The translations under genes and the position numbers were made by a program. A DNA stretch of 64,000 nt from Desulfatibacillum alkenivorans DSM 16219 (GTDB lineage: Bacteria > Desulfobacterota > Desulfobacteria > Desulfobacterales > Desulfatibacillaceae): positions 57,413 through 121,412 of the forward strand of contig NZ_FQZU01000017.1 of NCBI RefSeq assembly GCF_900142135.1, given 5' to 3'. Shown here piece after piece: positions 30,147-38,881 of the stretch; the stretch's first letter is position 1; the number at the start of each line of letters is the position of its first letter. Under the pieces are notes generated by a model. The model ran no database searches and was not told the origin of the DNA. It saw only the letters and a program-made list of their open reading frames with translations.

Positions 30147-30188
30147 CCGTTATCCAGCCCGTCCGTAGCAGGGAAGTACCCCTACTAC
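30147..30188 (-). promoter_or_regulatory. Pause hairpin and antiterminator segment of the ilv attenuator
   Basis: 30165-30188 forms a 9-bp hairpin (GTAGTAGGG/CCCTGCTAC, one G-U pair) over the Val-Val-Gly-Val-Leu codons. The next segment, 30147-30161 (CGGGCTGGATAACGG on the minus strand), is complementary to the 5' arm of the terminator (CCGTTGCCAGCCCG) except for a one- or two-base bulge. A ribosome stalled on Ile/Val codons would free this segment, prevent the terminator and let ilvD be transcribed. Confidence 0.8.
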
Positions 30189-30236
30189 GATAATAAGACC
30201 GAGGCTAATAATGATAACGGAAATAATGCTCTTCAT
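30150..30236 (-). CDS. ilv operon leader peptide
   Basis: A 28-residue ORF beginning MKSIISVIIISLGLIIVVG and ending LPCYGRAG. About 15 of 28 residues are Ile, Val or Leu, including runs ATT-ATT, ATC-ATT-ATT, ATT-ATC and GTA-GTA. An AAGGA lies 14 bases before the ATG. It resembles the IlvL leader of enterobacteria in composition and in its PC..GR ending. It works as a sensor of charged Ile/Val/Leu tRNA through ribosome stalling; the peptide itself needs no function. Confidence 0.85.
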   Translation of the reverse strand: MKSIISVIIISLGLIIVVGVLPCYGRAG

Positions 30237-30288
30237 GTGCGTTCTGCGAATCCTTTTGAGTAAAAGTTCCTGCTTCAAAAACTGCGAC

Positions 30289-30318
30289 CTTGTAACAAGC
30301 CTGTCAAGCGGCTGTCAA
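30289..30318 (-). promoter_or_regulatory. Predicted sigma-70 promoter of the ilv operon
   Basis: On the minus strand TTGACA (30313-30318), an 18-nt spacer and TACAAG (30289-30294) with an extended TG. It would start transcription about 45 nt before the leader peptide. A second TTGACA lies at 30302-30307. Confidence 0.55.
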
Positions 30319-30352
30319 GGATTTTTATTCAGTATTTTTACACTAACGAAAA

Positions 30353-30928
30353 TTAAACCTGAATCCCCGCCACCAGGGCCAGCGTGGTTTCATAATCCCC
30401 CCCAAAGCAAACCCTGGTGACGTCCCTGTAACGATACACATTGTCGTCGTCCACCCATTCGGCGGTGGGGGATAAGGCTTTCAGGGTGTAAAACTCGTCC
30501 GCGGCCATCTTGATGCGCCCGACCTCGCACTCTCCGTCCGAATCCCATTCCCTGTGAATAACCAACAAAGGAAATAACTTTTCAACGGACCGGAACATGG
30601 AGCGGGTATCTTTTAGATCAATGCCTTCCAGAGGGATAGGCCGCATACCCCGCATGCCCAGAGCTCTTTCCAAAAATCGCCTGTGTTCGAATTCCGAATC
30701 CAGCAGGGTGATGTTTTCCGTCCGCAGCACCTCGTATCCGTCCAGGTCGAACCGGTCGCTGATCAACTGGATGAGCACGTGCTCCCGGGAAAAATCCAAT
30801 ATAAACCCATGGAAGAGAAAATCCTCTCCATCCAGGTCCTGACGGCCTATCTGGACCAGTATTCTTCGTTTTTTCGCCTGGGTGAGAGCATTTATCAGCT
30901 CCGCCAAATGGTCATCATCCTCAATCAT
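30353..30928 (-). CDS. Hypothetical protein
   Basis: 191 residues, soluble and acidic, with no signal peptide or membrane segment. The N-terminal half (ILVQIGRQDLDGEDFLFHGF, then ILDFSREHVLIQLISDRFDL) reads like a small beta-barrel resembling Sm or PilZ folds, but I do not recognise a family. It follows aroQ by about 115 bp on the same strand and ends just before the ilv promoter. Confidence 0.7.
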   Translation of the reverse strand: MIEDDDHLAELINALTQAKKRRILVQIGRQDLDGEDFLFHGFILDFSREHVLIQLISDRFDLDGYEVLRTENITLLDSEFEHRRFLERALGMRGMRPIPLEGIDLKDTRSMFRSVEKLFPLLVIHREWDSDGECEVGRIKMAADEFYTLKALSPTAEWVDDDNVYRYRDVTRVCFGGDYETTLALVAGIQV

Positions 30929-31042
30929 AAACGCCTCAAGAATATGGATCGATGGAAAAACTAGTCGAGGACCGCAGCCTCAAATCAAATAATAGGCCTT
31001 TTTAAAGATTGAGCAAGGGTCAAGCAGCGACGATCGCCATTT

Positions 31043-31495
31043 TTAGCCGCCCTTCACCATGTCAGCCATAGCCTGCAGGGCCATGTTGTACCCCATGGCG
31101 CCGAATCCCGCCATTTGGGCCGTGGCGACGCCCGAGACAAAGGACTTGTGGCGGAACTCATCCCGCTTGTACACATTGGACAGGTGAAGCTCGATAATGG
31201 GAACGTCATGCAGCAGCAAGGCGTCCCGGATGGCCACGCTGGTATGGGTGTAGGCCGCCGGGTTGATGATGATGCCGTCCGCGTTTTCAAAGGCCTCCTG
31301 GATTCTGGTCACCAGGGCGCCTTCGGAATTGGATTGGAAGCATTGAACCTCCACGCCCAGCTCCTCCGCCTGCCTTTTAAGGCCCTCGTTGATTTCATCC
31401 AGGGTGGTGGAGCCGTAGACCTCGGGCTCCCGTTTGCCCAGCATGTTCAGGTTCGGGCCGTTCAGGACCAGTATGACGGGTTTGTTTTTTTGCAT
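31043..31495 (-). CDS. aroQ: Type II 3-dehydroquinate dehydratase
   Basis: Third step of the shikimate pathway, 3-dehydroquinate to 3-dehydroshikimate. 150 residues from the ATG at 31495 ([11 protein letters not shown]), which has GGGAG five bases upstream; a GTG at 31510 would add five residues. Hallmarks: [13 protein letters not shown], the catalytic tyrosine in [21 protein letters not shown] and [13 protein letters not shown]. Confidence 0.95.
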   Translation of the reverse strand: MQKNKPVILVLNGPNLNMLGKREPEVYGSTTLDEINEGLKRQAEELGVEVQCFQSNSEGALVTRIQEAFENADGIIINPAAYTHTSVAIRDALLLHDVPIIELHLSNVYKRDEFRHKSFVSGVATAQMAGFGAMGYNMALQAMADMVKGG

Positions 31496-31604
31496 CACAA
31501 CTCCCTCCACCGAATGGGGTCAAATCTACGTTTGACGTTTGACGCCTATTTTAAAGCAGGGCAAGCCCTGAAGCTACATGGCTGATTGCATCGGCATCGC
31601 TATG

Positions 31605-31627
31605 TAGCGGCGCCCCCTGTGGGCGCC
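31605..31627. repeat. Palindromic intergenic element, copy 2
   Basis: GGCGCCC/GGGCGCC with a 5-nt loop, inside GTAGCGGCGCCCCCTGTGGG. It matches the element at 20536-20580 in the opposite orientation. It lies in the 215-bp gap between rpe and aroQ, which holds no gene. Confidence 0.55.
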
Positions 31628-31710
31628 TGATTTTGGAAGGATAAGCCCTGCGTCCCATTTGGGCGGAGAAACCCCGCCCCTACCCGCCAAGCCAAATTGC
31701 TGGCGCAGGT

Positions 31711-32370
31711 TTACGCTTCGCCCAAAAGGGTTCTGAACTCCTGGATGGTCGCCGCATAATCTTCGCTGCCGAAAATGGCCGAACCGGCCACAAAGGCGTC
31801 GCACCCTGCGTCGGAGGCGGACTTGATGGTCTTGGAATTAATGCCCCCGTCCAGCTCAATGAGCGCATTCAGGCCTTTGGATTGGATCATATTAGCCAAT
31901 GCTTCGGTTTTCCGCAGGCTGTTGTCTATGAACTTCTGACCGCCGAACCCCGGGTTGACGCTCATGAGCATGACCAGGTCCACGTATTCCAGCACCCATT
32001 CCAGGGAGGACAAAGGCGTTGTGGGATTTAAAACCACGCCCGGTTTGGCGCCCAGCTCCCTGATGAGGTTGACGGTCCGATTGAGATGGGTGGTGGATTC
32101 CACCTGGATGGTGACGTAATCCGCCCCGGCCTTGACGAAATCCTCCACGTACAATTCCGGCTGCTTGATCATCAAATGCACGTCAAGGGGAAGGTCCGTC
32201 ACCCGATCGACCGCCTTGCAGACCACGGGGCCAATGGTGATGTTGGGCACAAACCGGCCGTCCATGACGTCCACGTGAATCCAGTCGGCTCCGGCTTTTT
32301 CAACAGCCTGCACTTCCTCGCCCAGACGGGCGAAATCCGCGGACAAAATCGAGGGTGCTATAATCTTCAC
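31711..32370 (-). CDS. rpe: Ribulose-phosphate 3-epimerase
   Basis: Interconverts ribulose-5-phosphate and xylulose-5-phosphate. 219 residues, TIM barrel. Start [20 protein letters not shown]; metal ligands lie in [13 protein letters not shown], in VHLMIKQPE and in the DGGINSKT turn; the phosphate loop is in VAGSAIFG. Its ATG overlaps the stop of the PASTA gene by 4 bp. Confidence 0.97.
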   Translation of the reverse strand: MKIIAPSILSADFARLGEEVQAVEKAGADWIHVDVMDGRFVPNITIGPVVCKAVDRVTDLPLDVHLMIKQPELYVEDFVKAGADYVTIQVESTTHLNRTVNLIRELGAKPGVVLNPTTPLSSLEWVLEYVDLVMLMSVNPGFGGQKFIDNSLRKTEALANMIQSKGLNALIELDGGINSKTIKSASDAGCDAFVAGSAIFGSEDYAATIQEFRTLLGEA

Positions 32371-33347
32371 TTTTTCAGTCTCCCATAAAAAAATATTTCA
32401 CGGCTTTGCTTAATTATCCGGCCGTCCCGGTACAGGAAAAACTCCCCGTCCTTGTCCGGCAGCAGGAACCACAACCGGGTTCCCGGACTAACATATTCGT
32501 CGTATAGGACCTGCAGGCCGCCTCCCACGCTGACCTTAAGCTCCATGTGGCTTTTCAGGAATCCCGGAGGCACGCGGAATGATACAAACCCAGGCCCCTG
32601 GCTTCGGCCTTTATTCCGGTTGTCGTTAGGCTTGGGCCGGTTCACCGTAAGCTCTATGCCCTGGCCTTCCAGAATGCGATACCCCATCGCCGGATACTGG
32701 TCAACCACTACTCCGGGCGGTTGGTCCACCTTGTTCACCGCCCGGACGTCGTTCACCTTGAATCCCCAGCGTTCGGCCAGCAGCATGGCGTCTTCCGGGT
32801 TCAAACCCGAAAAATCCGGCATGATCATGGCCTTGGGGCGCTTGCCCAAACTTACCAGCAGGCGGACTTCCGCGCCGCGCGCCACGGAGTCGGGCGGCAG
32901 GGGGTCTTGGGCCAGAATCGTGTCCGGCAATGCGTCGTCATACACCCTGGTGATCCAGACGAGGTTCAGGCCGTTATCCTCGATCCAAATTCTCGCCCTG
33001 CGAAGATCCGATCCCACCAGGCTGGGCATGGACATGGTTTCCGGCCCGGAAGACAGAATGATGCGCACATCCCGGTCTTTCTTGATTTCCCTGCCCGGCT
33101 CCGGGTCCTGGGAAACCACGCTGTTTTCCGGAATTGCGGGATGATAGCGCATGCCCGCCACTTTGGTGTTCAGGCCCATGGCGGAAAGAGTTTGCAGAAC
33201 GTACACCACGTCCTTTCCCACAAGATCCGGGGCCGTCACCGTGTCGGCGGAGCCGAACAGAAAACGCAGGGAAAGATAGGCGCTTCCGCCCATGACGGCG
33301 AAAAAAATCACTATGTATATTAGAAGCCTGGGCAGTTTTTTGATCAT
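32367..33347 (-). CDS. Membrane-anchored PASTA-domain protein
   Basis: 326 residues: a single N-terminal membrane anchor (about 8-30), then three PASTA repeats (about 38-105, 106-172, 173-240), each with the pattern P.L.G......A...L...GL......., then a C-terminal beta-rich region (about 250-326). PASTA domains bind peptidoglycan fragments. There is no kinase or transpeptidase domain attached. It lies between rsmB and rpe with 4-bp overlaps at both ends, so it is part of the ribF-rpe operon. A periplasmic role near the cell wall is inference. Confidence 0.88.
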   Translation of the reverse strand: MIKKLPRLLIYIVIFFAVMGGSAYLSLRFLFGSADTVTAPDLVGKDVVYVLQTLSAMGLNTKVAGMRYHPAIPENSVVSQDPEPGREIKKDRDVRIILSSGPETMSMPSLVGSDLRRARIWIEDNGLNLVWITRVYDDALPDTILAQDPLPPDSVARGAEVRLLVSLGKRPKAMIMPDFSGLNPEDAMLLAERWGFKVNDVRAVNKVDQPPGVVVDQYPAMGYRILEGQGIELTVNRPKPNDNRNKGRSQGPGFVSFRVPPGFLKSHMELKVSVGGGLQVLYDEYVSPGTRLWFLLPDKDGEFFLYRDGRIIKQSREIFFYGRLKK

Positions 33348-34711
33348 GCTCGACGCCTCATGCGTGCTGCAAAAAAGCCGTCCATACCCTGCCTGTGGGG
33401 GAAGGTCCGCATGCAGCCCTGCTCGTCCAGCATGGTTTGATCCCCTTCTTTGGGCAAAGGACTCGGCTCCAGGGTGAAGTCCTCATTGTTCTTTAAAAAA
33501 GCCTTAATAACGCCGTCCGTTTCCTCCGGTTCCATACTGCAAACCGAGTATAGGATCAAGCCCCCGGGCCTGACCAGTTCCGAAGCACGGGACAGGATCA
33601 TCCTCTGGAGTTTGGCGTGCTTATGGATGGAATTCAGGGTCTTGGACCATTTGGAATCCGGATTGCGGCGAATTACGCCCAAGCCCGTGCAAGGCGCGTC
33701 CACCAAAACCTTGTCAAAACTTTGAGGCTCCAGTGGAAGCTCACGGCTAAAATCCAAAGCCCGCGTTTTGACGATGGATACCTTCAGCCGCGCCATTTCC
33801 TCTTCAAGCCTTTTGAGCTTGCCCGGCTCAAGATCGGCGGCCAGGATTTCTCCCTTGTTGTCCATCAACTGGGCCATATGGCTGGTTTTGGAGCCCAGCC
33901 CGGCGCAGGCATCCAGCACCACTTCTCCGGGTTGAGGGCCCAGGCAAAGGGCCGTCATCTGAGAGGCGGCGTCCTGCACGGAAAATTTTCCCGCAGTAAA
34001 GCCCGGCAACTCAAATATCGGGACCTGAGGCGCTGCAAAGGACATGGCCATGGGCGGCCAATCATGCATCTCAAGACTTTTCACCTGATCCCGAATTGCC
34101 TCCGCAACCTCGTCCCTGTTTGCAACCAGGGAATTCACCCGGATGGTTAGGGGCGCAATCTTGTTGCCGGCCTTGCAAAGCTCCAGGGTTTCTTCGGCTC
34201 CAAAGCGTTTGATCCAGCGTTTGACCATCCACTCGGGATAGGACTCAGCCACGCAAACGGCCTTAAGCGGGTCTTTTGCGAAATCGGGAAGCTGAAGCCC
34301 CCTGCCCTTTCGCTCCACGTTGCGCAGCAAGCCGTTGACGAACTTGGACACAAAAACCGGGGCGGCCTTTTTAGCCATTTCCACGGAGGAATCCACGGCC
34401 AGGGCCGGAGGCACCCTATCCAGGAACAAAAGCTGAAACACGCCCATTCGCAGAATATTCAGGATTTCGGGCTGAATTTTATTTAACTTGGTCTTGGAAA
34501 ACGAACTGATTATCCAGTCGATGCGGCCGCGATTGCGCAAAACGCCGTAGACCAAAGCCATGACAAGAGCCCGGTCCTTGCGGGTGAGCCCCGGCTCTTC
34601 TTCCAGGGCCCGGTCCAGAACTGCGTCGAGGACTTGATCGCCGGATTCCAGCCGATCCAAAATACGCGCAGCAGTAATGCGTGATTTGTCCTTGCCGGCA
34701 GGAGGTTTCAC
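33344..34711 (-). CDS. rsmB: 16S rRNA cytosine-967 C5-methyltransferase
   Basis: SAM-dependent rRNA methyltransferase, 455 residues. An N-terminal NusB-like RNA-binding domain (about 1-150) is followed by the catalytic domain (about 240-455). Motifs: SAM loop DACAGLGSKTSHMAQL, DAPCTGLGVIRRNPD and the catalytic cysteine in YSVCSMEPEE. It follows fmt immediately, a very common gene order. Confidence 0.95.
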   Translation of the reverse strand: MKPPAGKDKSRITAARILDRLESGDQVLDAVLDRALEEEPGLTRKDRALVMALVYGVLRNRGRIDWIISSFSKTKLNKIQPEILNILRMGVFQLLFLDRVPPALAVDSSVEMAKKAAPVFVSKFVNGLLRNVERKGRGLQLPDFAKDPLKAVCVAESYPEWMVKRWIKRFGAEETLELCKAGNKIAPLTIRVNSLVANRDEVAEAIRDQVKSLEMHDWPPMAMSFAAPQVPIFELPGFTAGKFSVQDAASQMTALCLGPQPGEVVLDACAGLGSKTSHMAQLMDNKGEILAADLEPGKLKRLEEEMARLKVSIVKTRALDFSRELPLEPQSFDKVLVDAPCTGLGVIRRNPDSKWSKTLNSIHKHAKLQRMILSRASELVRPGGLILYSVCSMEPEETDGVIKAFLKNNEDFTLEPSPLPKEGDQTMLDEQGCMRTFPHRQGMDGFFAARMRRRA

Positions 34712-34714
34712 GGC

Positions 34715-35638
34715 TTATCCCAGTTTGGCGCCGGGATCGATCCTGGCGCCGCGCAGATAATCTTCCGCTTTCAAGGGCTTGCCCGAAGCGCCCTGGACCC
34801 GCGTGATGTTTAGCACGCCGTCGCCCGTAGCAACCAAAAACACGCCGCCCGTGCTGGAAATTACCGTGCCGGGAGCGGCCTGGGTGGGCTCGTCCCATAA
34901 ACGGGCTTCCAGGATGCGCATGCGCTTGCCGTCCAAAAAGGTGAAAGCGCCGGGCCAGGGAGTCACGCCGCGAATCAGCCTTTCTATGGCGAAGGCGGGC
35001 TCTTCCCAGCGAATCCGCCCGTCCGCCTTGGACAGGGCTCGGGCGTAGGTGGCTTTGTCGTGCTCCTGGGGCGATGGAGTGATGGAGTCCGGATTATCCA
35101 GGATATTGATCAGCAAGTCCGCTCCGGCCTGGGATAGCTTGTCATGCAGAGTCTGAGAGGTGTCCGTATCCGAAATCTCCACCTCGGCGATGGATAAAAT
35201 GTCGCCCGTATCCATGCCAACGTCCATGCGCATGGCAGTCACGCCGGTCTTGGCGTCGCCGTTGATGATGGCCCACTGGATGGGCGCAGGACCGCGATAC
35301 GCCGGTAATATGGAGGCGTGGATATTGATCGGCATGGTTTTCGGCAGGGCCAGGACATCTTTGGTCAGGATGTGCCCGTAAGCGATGACCACAAAGACGT
35401 CGGCCTCAAAGCCTGCAAGCTCCTCCACAAACTCGGGGGCCTTGGGGTTCTCCGGCTGCAAAACCGGCAGGCCCAGGCGCAAAGCCTCTTCCTTGACCGG
35501 AGGCGGCGCCAGCTTTCTGCCTCGGCCCTTGGGCCGGTCCGGCTGAGTGACGACCGCGGCCACGTCATGGCCTTGCTCGCACAATTTTTTCAATGGAAGG
35601 ACGGCAAAGTCCGGGGCGCCCATGAATACGATTCTCAC
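34715..35638 (-). CDS. fmt: Methionyl-tRNA formyltransferase
   Basis: Formylates initiator Met-tRNA with 10-formyl-tetrahydrofolate. 307 residues. The catalytic Asn-His pair is in PINIHASILPAYRGPAPIQW, and the aspartate in MRMDVGMDTGDI. The C-terminal RNA-binding domain spans about 205-305. It sits next to def (peptide deformylase), which removes the same formyl group. Confidence 0.96.
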   Translation of the reverse strand: MRIVFMGAPDFAVLPLKKLCEQGHDVAAVVTQPDRPKGRGRKLAPPPVKEEALRLGLPVLQPENPKAPEFVEELAGFEADVFVVIAYGHILTKDVLALPKTMPINIHASILPAYRGPAPIQWAIINGDAKTGVTAMRMDVGMDTGDILSIAEVEISDTDTSQTLHDKLSQAGADLLINILDNPDSITPSPQEHDKATYARALSKADGRIRWEEPAFAIERLIRGVTPWPGAFTFLDGKRMRILEARLWDEPTQAAPGTVISSTGGVFLVATGDGVLNITRVQGASGKPLKAEDYLRGARIDPGAKLG

Positions 35639-35644
35639 AGGCTC

Positions 35645-36163
35645 CTACCCTTCCGCCTTCATGGCCTTTGCCACGCGCCGCTTGTACATGCTGCGCTTTA
35701 AGGAGCTGATTCTGTCGATGAACAGCTTGCCGTCCAGGTGGTCGATCTCGTGCTGCAGCACAATGGAAAGCAGCCCTTCCGCATCGATCTTCACAGGCTT
35801 GCCATCCTGGTCCACGCCTTCCACGGTCACGCAGGCGAACCTAGGAACGTCGGCGCGAAACTCAGGCACGCTCAGGCAGCCCTCGTTTTCCGAAGTCACC
35901 TTGCCTTCCGTGTGGACGATCTTGGGATTGATCAGCACCTTTAGCCCGGTGCCTTCCGAATCTTCATCCTCGGCCACGTCGTAAACCAGCATGGCTTTGT
36001 CCACGCCCACCTGCACGGCGGCCAGGCCCAGGCCCGGAGCGTCGTACAAAGTTTCGGTCATGTCCTCCACGAGGCAAACAAGGTCTTCGTCAATATTTTC
36101 AATAAGTTTACACGGCTTACCCAAAATGGGCGCCGGATAGGTCACTATGTCCAAAAGAGCCAC
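35645..36163 (-). CDS. def: Peptide deformylase
   Basis: Metal-dependent removal of the N-formyl group from nascent proteins. 172 residues. The three motifs are [20 protein letters not shown] and the metal-binding QHEIDHLDG. The start is a GTG (36161-36163) with GAGGGGAT eight bases upstream. It lies 6 bp before fmt. Confidence 0.97.
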   Translation of the reverse strand: MALLDIVTYPAPILGKPCKLIENIDEDLVCLVEDMTETLYDAPGLGLAAVQVGVDKAMLVYDVAEDEDSEGTGLKVLINPKIVHTEGKVTSENEGCLSVPEFRADVPRFACVTVEGVDQDGKPVKIDAEGLLSIVLQHEIDHLDGKLFIDRISSLKRSMYKRRVAKAMKAEG

Positions 36164-36167
36164 AAGC

Positions 36168-37277
36168 CTATCCCCTCTCTGTAGTTTGAATATTATTTTC
36201 AGCCAGTTCTTCGCCGGCGCTCGAAATTTGCCTGATGCTGACTCCGGTCATGACCACACTGATCAGGCCCAGAATAATGGGCACAATCAACTGGATCACA
36301 TGGTTGACCAGGGTAAATCCGGCGGCCTCGTCCCGGGGCACGCCAAAAAGCACCATGGCGAATATCCCCCCAGCCTCCCACAGGCCCCAAAAGCCCGGTG
36401 CGGAAGGAAGAGAGATTGCAAAGCATATTATAACCATCATGGCGGTTAATTCCAAGGCCGACATGGAAATACCCGGACATCCCTGAACCATGACAAAATA
36501 AGTTCCGGCCAGCAAGCTCCAGAGCGCCAGGGAAATTCCAAGGCATAACAGGACCTTGCCAAAATCCTTGATGGCGGCGAAGCCCCGGGCGATTCCGTTC
36601 ATAATTCCCACGACGGGAAGGCAAATTTTTTGCCGCACCTTTTCCTGGGCGTTAAGGCTCAGGAAAAACAGAATCGACGGAGACGCCAGGATAATCCGCT
36701 CCATGAGCCCGCGGGAAAACTCAAAGCTCACCAGAATGATTCCGGCAATCAGCACAATGGAAAGCCGGGTCATGGCCGATGCAGCCCCTTGCAGCACCTT
36801 GCTGGAAATGGTGTACTGATCCACCTCCACTTCCAGGTTGGGATCGATCTGCACATAGGCCGCCACCACTGCAAACAGACTTAAAAGTATGATGAGATCA
36901 AAGGCCCGCTCCGCAGCCACAGTCGCCAGGGTCTCAAAAAACGGAACGTTTTTCCGCCTTTTCAAGATGGCCGGCCGTGCAAGCTCTCCCACCCTGCCGG
37001 GAAGAATGCAGTTCATCATAAACCCGATCATCATGGGGTGGTAGGCTTCCCAGAAGCCGAGTTTCTCCACCGAGCCCATGATCACCCGCCAGCGCCACGC
37101 CCGCAGAAAAAAGCTCATCATGGCCATGCCCAAGGCGGGCAGGGTCCACCAGTAATTGATGGAGACTATGTAGTTCATCAAAGGCTCGAATTGAACCTTT
37201 CGGAACGAAAAATACAGGCCCAGCCCGGAAATGATCAGGCCCACAAGCAGGGAAAGGACTAATTTTTTTCCCTTCAT
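36168..37277 (-). CDS. Lysylphosphatidylglycerol synthase-like membrane protein (flippase-like)
   Basis: 369 residues, eight or nine membrane helices, member of the AglD/LPG-synthase transmembrane family. The conserved stretch [11 protein letters not shown] and the glycine-rich [18 protein letters not shown] match the family. It lacks the soluble aminoacyl-transfer domain of MprF, so a lipid-linked transport or glycosylation role is more likely than lysine transfer. Its ATG overlaps the ribF stop (ATGA). Confidence 0.85.
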   Translation of the reverse strand: MKGKKLVLSLLVGLIISGLGLYFSFRKVQFEPLMNYIVSINYWWTLPALGMAMMSFFLRAWRWRVIMGSVEKLGFWEAYHPMMIGFMMNCILPGRVGELARPAILKRRKNVPFFETLATVAAERAFDLIILLSLFAVVAAYVQIDPNLEVEVDQYTISSKVLQGAASAMTRLSIVLIAGIILVSFEFSRGLMERIILASPSILFFLSLNAQEKVRQKICLPVVGIMNGIARGFAAIKDFGKVLLCLGISLALWSLLAGTYFVMVQGCPGISMSALELTAMMVIICFAISLPSAPGFWGLWEAGGIFAMVLFGVPRDEAAGFTLVNHVIQLIVPIILGLISVVMTGVSIRQISSAGEELAENNIQTTERG

Positions 37278-38209
37278 AAGGGGATTATCTCCCTGGCGAT
37301 TTTGATGTCCTCCTGGATTTGCTCAATCAGGGCGTCCAGGTTGGGAAACTTGATCTCGCCCCGCAGCCTGGCAATGAAATTCACCTTGATTTTTTTGTCG
37401 TACAGATCCCCGGAAAAATCCAGGGCGTGGACCTCCACGGTAAAAATGTAATCGTCAAAAGTGGGGCTGTAGCCGATATTGGCCACGGCCGGATACACGG
37501 CGTCATCCACCTGCATGGTGACGGCGTATACGCCGGTTTTGGGGCATAACTCGTCGGTCAGGTGGATGTTGGCCGTGGGAAAGCCCAAGAGCTTGCCGCC
37601 CCGGTTGCGGCCTTTGACCACCATGCCGCGGACCTGATAGTCCCGGCCCAGAAGGCGTTTGGCCTCGTCGATTTTTCCGTCCTGGACAAGTTCCCGGATG
37701 CGGGTGCTGCTGATGCGCTCTCCGTCGGGGCCAGCCTGGCCGATCCAGGGGACCACCATAAGTTCGAAGTCCAGGGGTTCTGCAATTTGCTGCAAATATT
37801 CCACGTTGCCCTCCCGGCCCTTGCCAAAGCAATAGTCGGGTCCGACAATCAGCACTTTTACGCCCAATCGCTTGATAAGGATGTCCTCCACAAATTCCCG
37901 AGGGCTCAGGGAGGCGAAGGCCTCGTTGAAGGGTACGACCACCAGGGCGTCCAGTCCGGTGCGGCTGATAAGCTCTACTTTTTGTTCATACAGAGTGATA
38001 AGAGGCGGAAAATTCTCCTTTTTCAGAAAACGGGCCGGATGCGGTTCAAAGGTCATGGCCATGGAACTGCCTCCGATGGAGTCCGCTTTTTGGATGACTT
38101 CAGAAAAAAGGGCCTGATGTCCGATGTGGACCCCGTCAAAATTTCCGATGGTAATAACAGCCTTTGAAAACGGCTGCTTAATGGCTTCCAGGTTCTCGAT
38201 TAATTGCAT
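37274..38209 (-). CDS. ribF: Bifunctional riboflavin kinase/FAD synthetase
   Basis: Makes FMN and then FAD from riboflavin. 311 residues. The N-terminal nucleotidyl-transferase domain (about 15-175) carries GNFDGVHIGHQALF and the ISSTRIREL motif; the C-terminal flavokinase domain (about 183-308) carries GRNRGGKLLGFPTANIH. It appears to be the first gene of the minus-strand run down to rpe. No FMN riboswitch is visible upstream. Confidence 0.96.
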   Translation of the reverse strand: MQLIENLEAIKQPFSKAVITIGNFDGVHIGHQALFSEVIQKADSIGGSSMAMTFEPHPARFLKKENFPPLITLYEQKVELISRTGLDALVVVPFNEAFASLSPREFVEDILIKRLGVKVLIVGPDYCFGKGREGNVEYLQQIAEPLDFELMVVPWIGQAGPDGERISSTRIRELVQDGKIDEAKRLLGRDYQVRGMVVKGRNRGGKLLGFPTANIHLTDELCPKTGVYAVTMQVDDAVYPAVANIGYSPTFDDYIFTVEVHALDFSGDLYDKKIKVNFIARLRGEIKFPNLDALIEQIQEDIKIAREIIPL

Positions 38210-38235
38210 TTGTTAAAAAAGCTCCCATATTTCGC

Positions 38236-38262
38236 TTGACATACAAACCGAATCCGTTTAAT
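38236..38262 (+). promoter_or_regulatory. Predicted promoter of tRNA-Leu
   Basis: TTGACA at 38236-38241, then TTTAAT at 38257-38262 (15-nt spacer), about 115 bp before the tRNA, in the divergent gap with ribF. Confidence 0.45.
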
Positions 38263-38378
38263 TAGTGCATCCGTTCGGGGAAATCAACCATTTTCCCGGA
38301 CAGGCCGAACCGAAAAACGGAAGCTCAAGCCGGAAGGCCATTAGAGCAAAAATTTTTGGGCAAGGCCAGGACATAAAT

Positions 38379-38465
38379 GCCGAAGTGGCGGAATTGGTAG
38401 ACGCGCTAGGTTCAGGGTCTAGTTGGAGTATTCCAGTGGGAGTTCGAGTCTCCCCTTCGGCACCA
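38379..38465 (+). tRNA. tRNA-Leu (anticodon CAG)
   Basis: 87 nt including an encoded CCA. Acceptor arms GCCGAAG and CTTCGGC pair fully; the D-loop is GGCGGAATTGGTAGACGC; the anticodon arm CTAGG-TTCAGGG-TCTAG places CAG at 34-36. A long variable arm (TGGA/TCCA) and the T-loop GTTCGAGTC are as in class II tRNAs. It reads CUG codons. Its last 17 nt (38449-38465) are the integration core of the islands downstream. Confidence 0.97.
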
Positions 38466-38487
38466 TGTCATTTTTGCAACAAAATCA

Positions 38488-38522
38488 ATGGGTTACGACA
38501 AAAGTCGTAGCCCATTTTTTAT
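38488..38522 (+). terminator. Terminator following tRNA-Leu
   Basis: A 12-bp stem ATGGGTTACGAC/GTCGTAGCCCAT with loop AAAA, then a T-tract. A related hairpin with compensating base changes follows the att copy at 46719. Confidence 0.9.
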
Positions 38523-38524
38523 TT

Positions 38525-38701
38525 TCACTTTTGGGATTGGTCAAGGTTTTGGTCAAGAAAATGCAGAAAGGAAGTCACTTTTTCCACTGCTTGGCGGGTG
38601 TCGTCTTCGTCGACCGTTGAGTAGCGATCAAACATCTCCCTGGTTGAATGCCCGGTGATTTTCATGATTACGGACTTGGAAGCAGTCCGGCGCAAAATCT
38701 T
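38525..38701 (-). pseudogene. Tyrosine integrase, C-terminal remnant
   Basis: 58 codons in one frame ending in TGA at 38525. They contain the tail of the recombinase active site: LRRTAS (Arg box, with its usual His replaced), ITGHST (His) and MFDRYSTVDE (nucleophile Tyr). The rest of the enzyme is missing upstream; only unrelated sequence lies at 38702-38881. Lying just inside a tRNA and pointing at it is the standard arrangement for the integrase of a tRNA-targeted island. Confidence 0.82.
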
Positions 38702-38881
38702 GGACTTTCAGAGCGGACGCCGGGTCTCCTGGCCCCCGGCGGGGAATTGTGACTGATTTCCAAAAATAACTGTAAATCGCCCATATCATCCCCATTATCA
38801 GTGTTTGTTGGAGTCCCAATCATACCTGATTTCCGCAGTTAAACATATCGGGTGACATGCAAAGCCTGCCCGGCATAAAGA

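Noticed and set aside
30086..30236. T-box riboswitch before ilvD
   Set aside because: No T-box consensus or specifier stem; the leader peptide and alternative stems explain the region better.
38210..38300. FMN riboswitch upstream of ribF
   Set aside because: None of the conserved RFN-element segments is present in the short divergent gap.
38628..38819. 63-codon minus-strand ORF beside tRNA-Leu
   Set aside because: It overlaps the integrase remnant in another frame and has no ribosome site; the integrase frame has recognisable active-site motifs.
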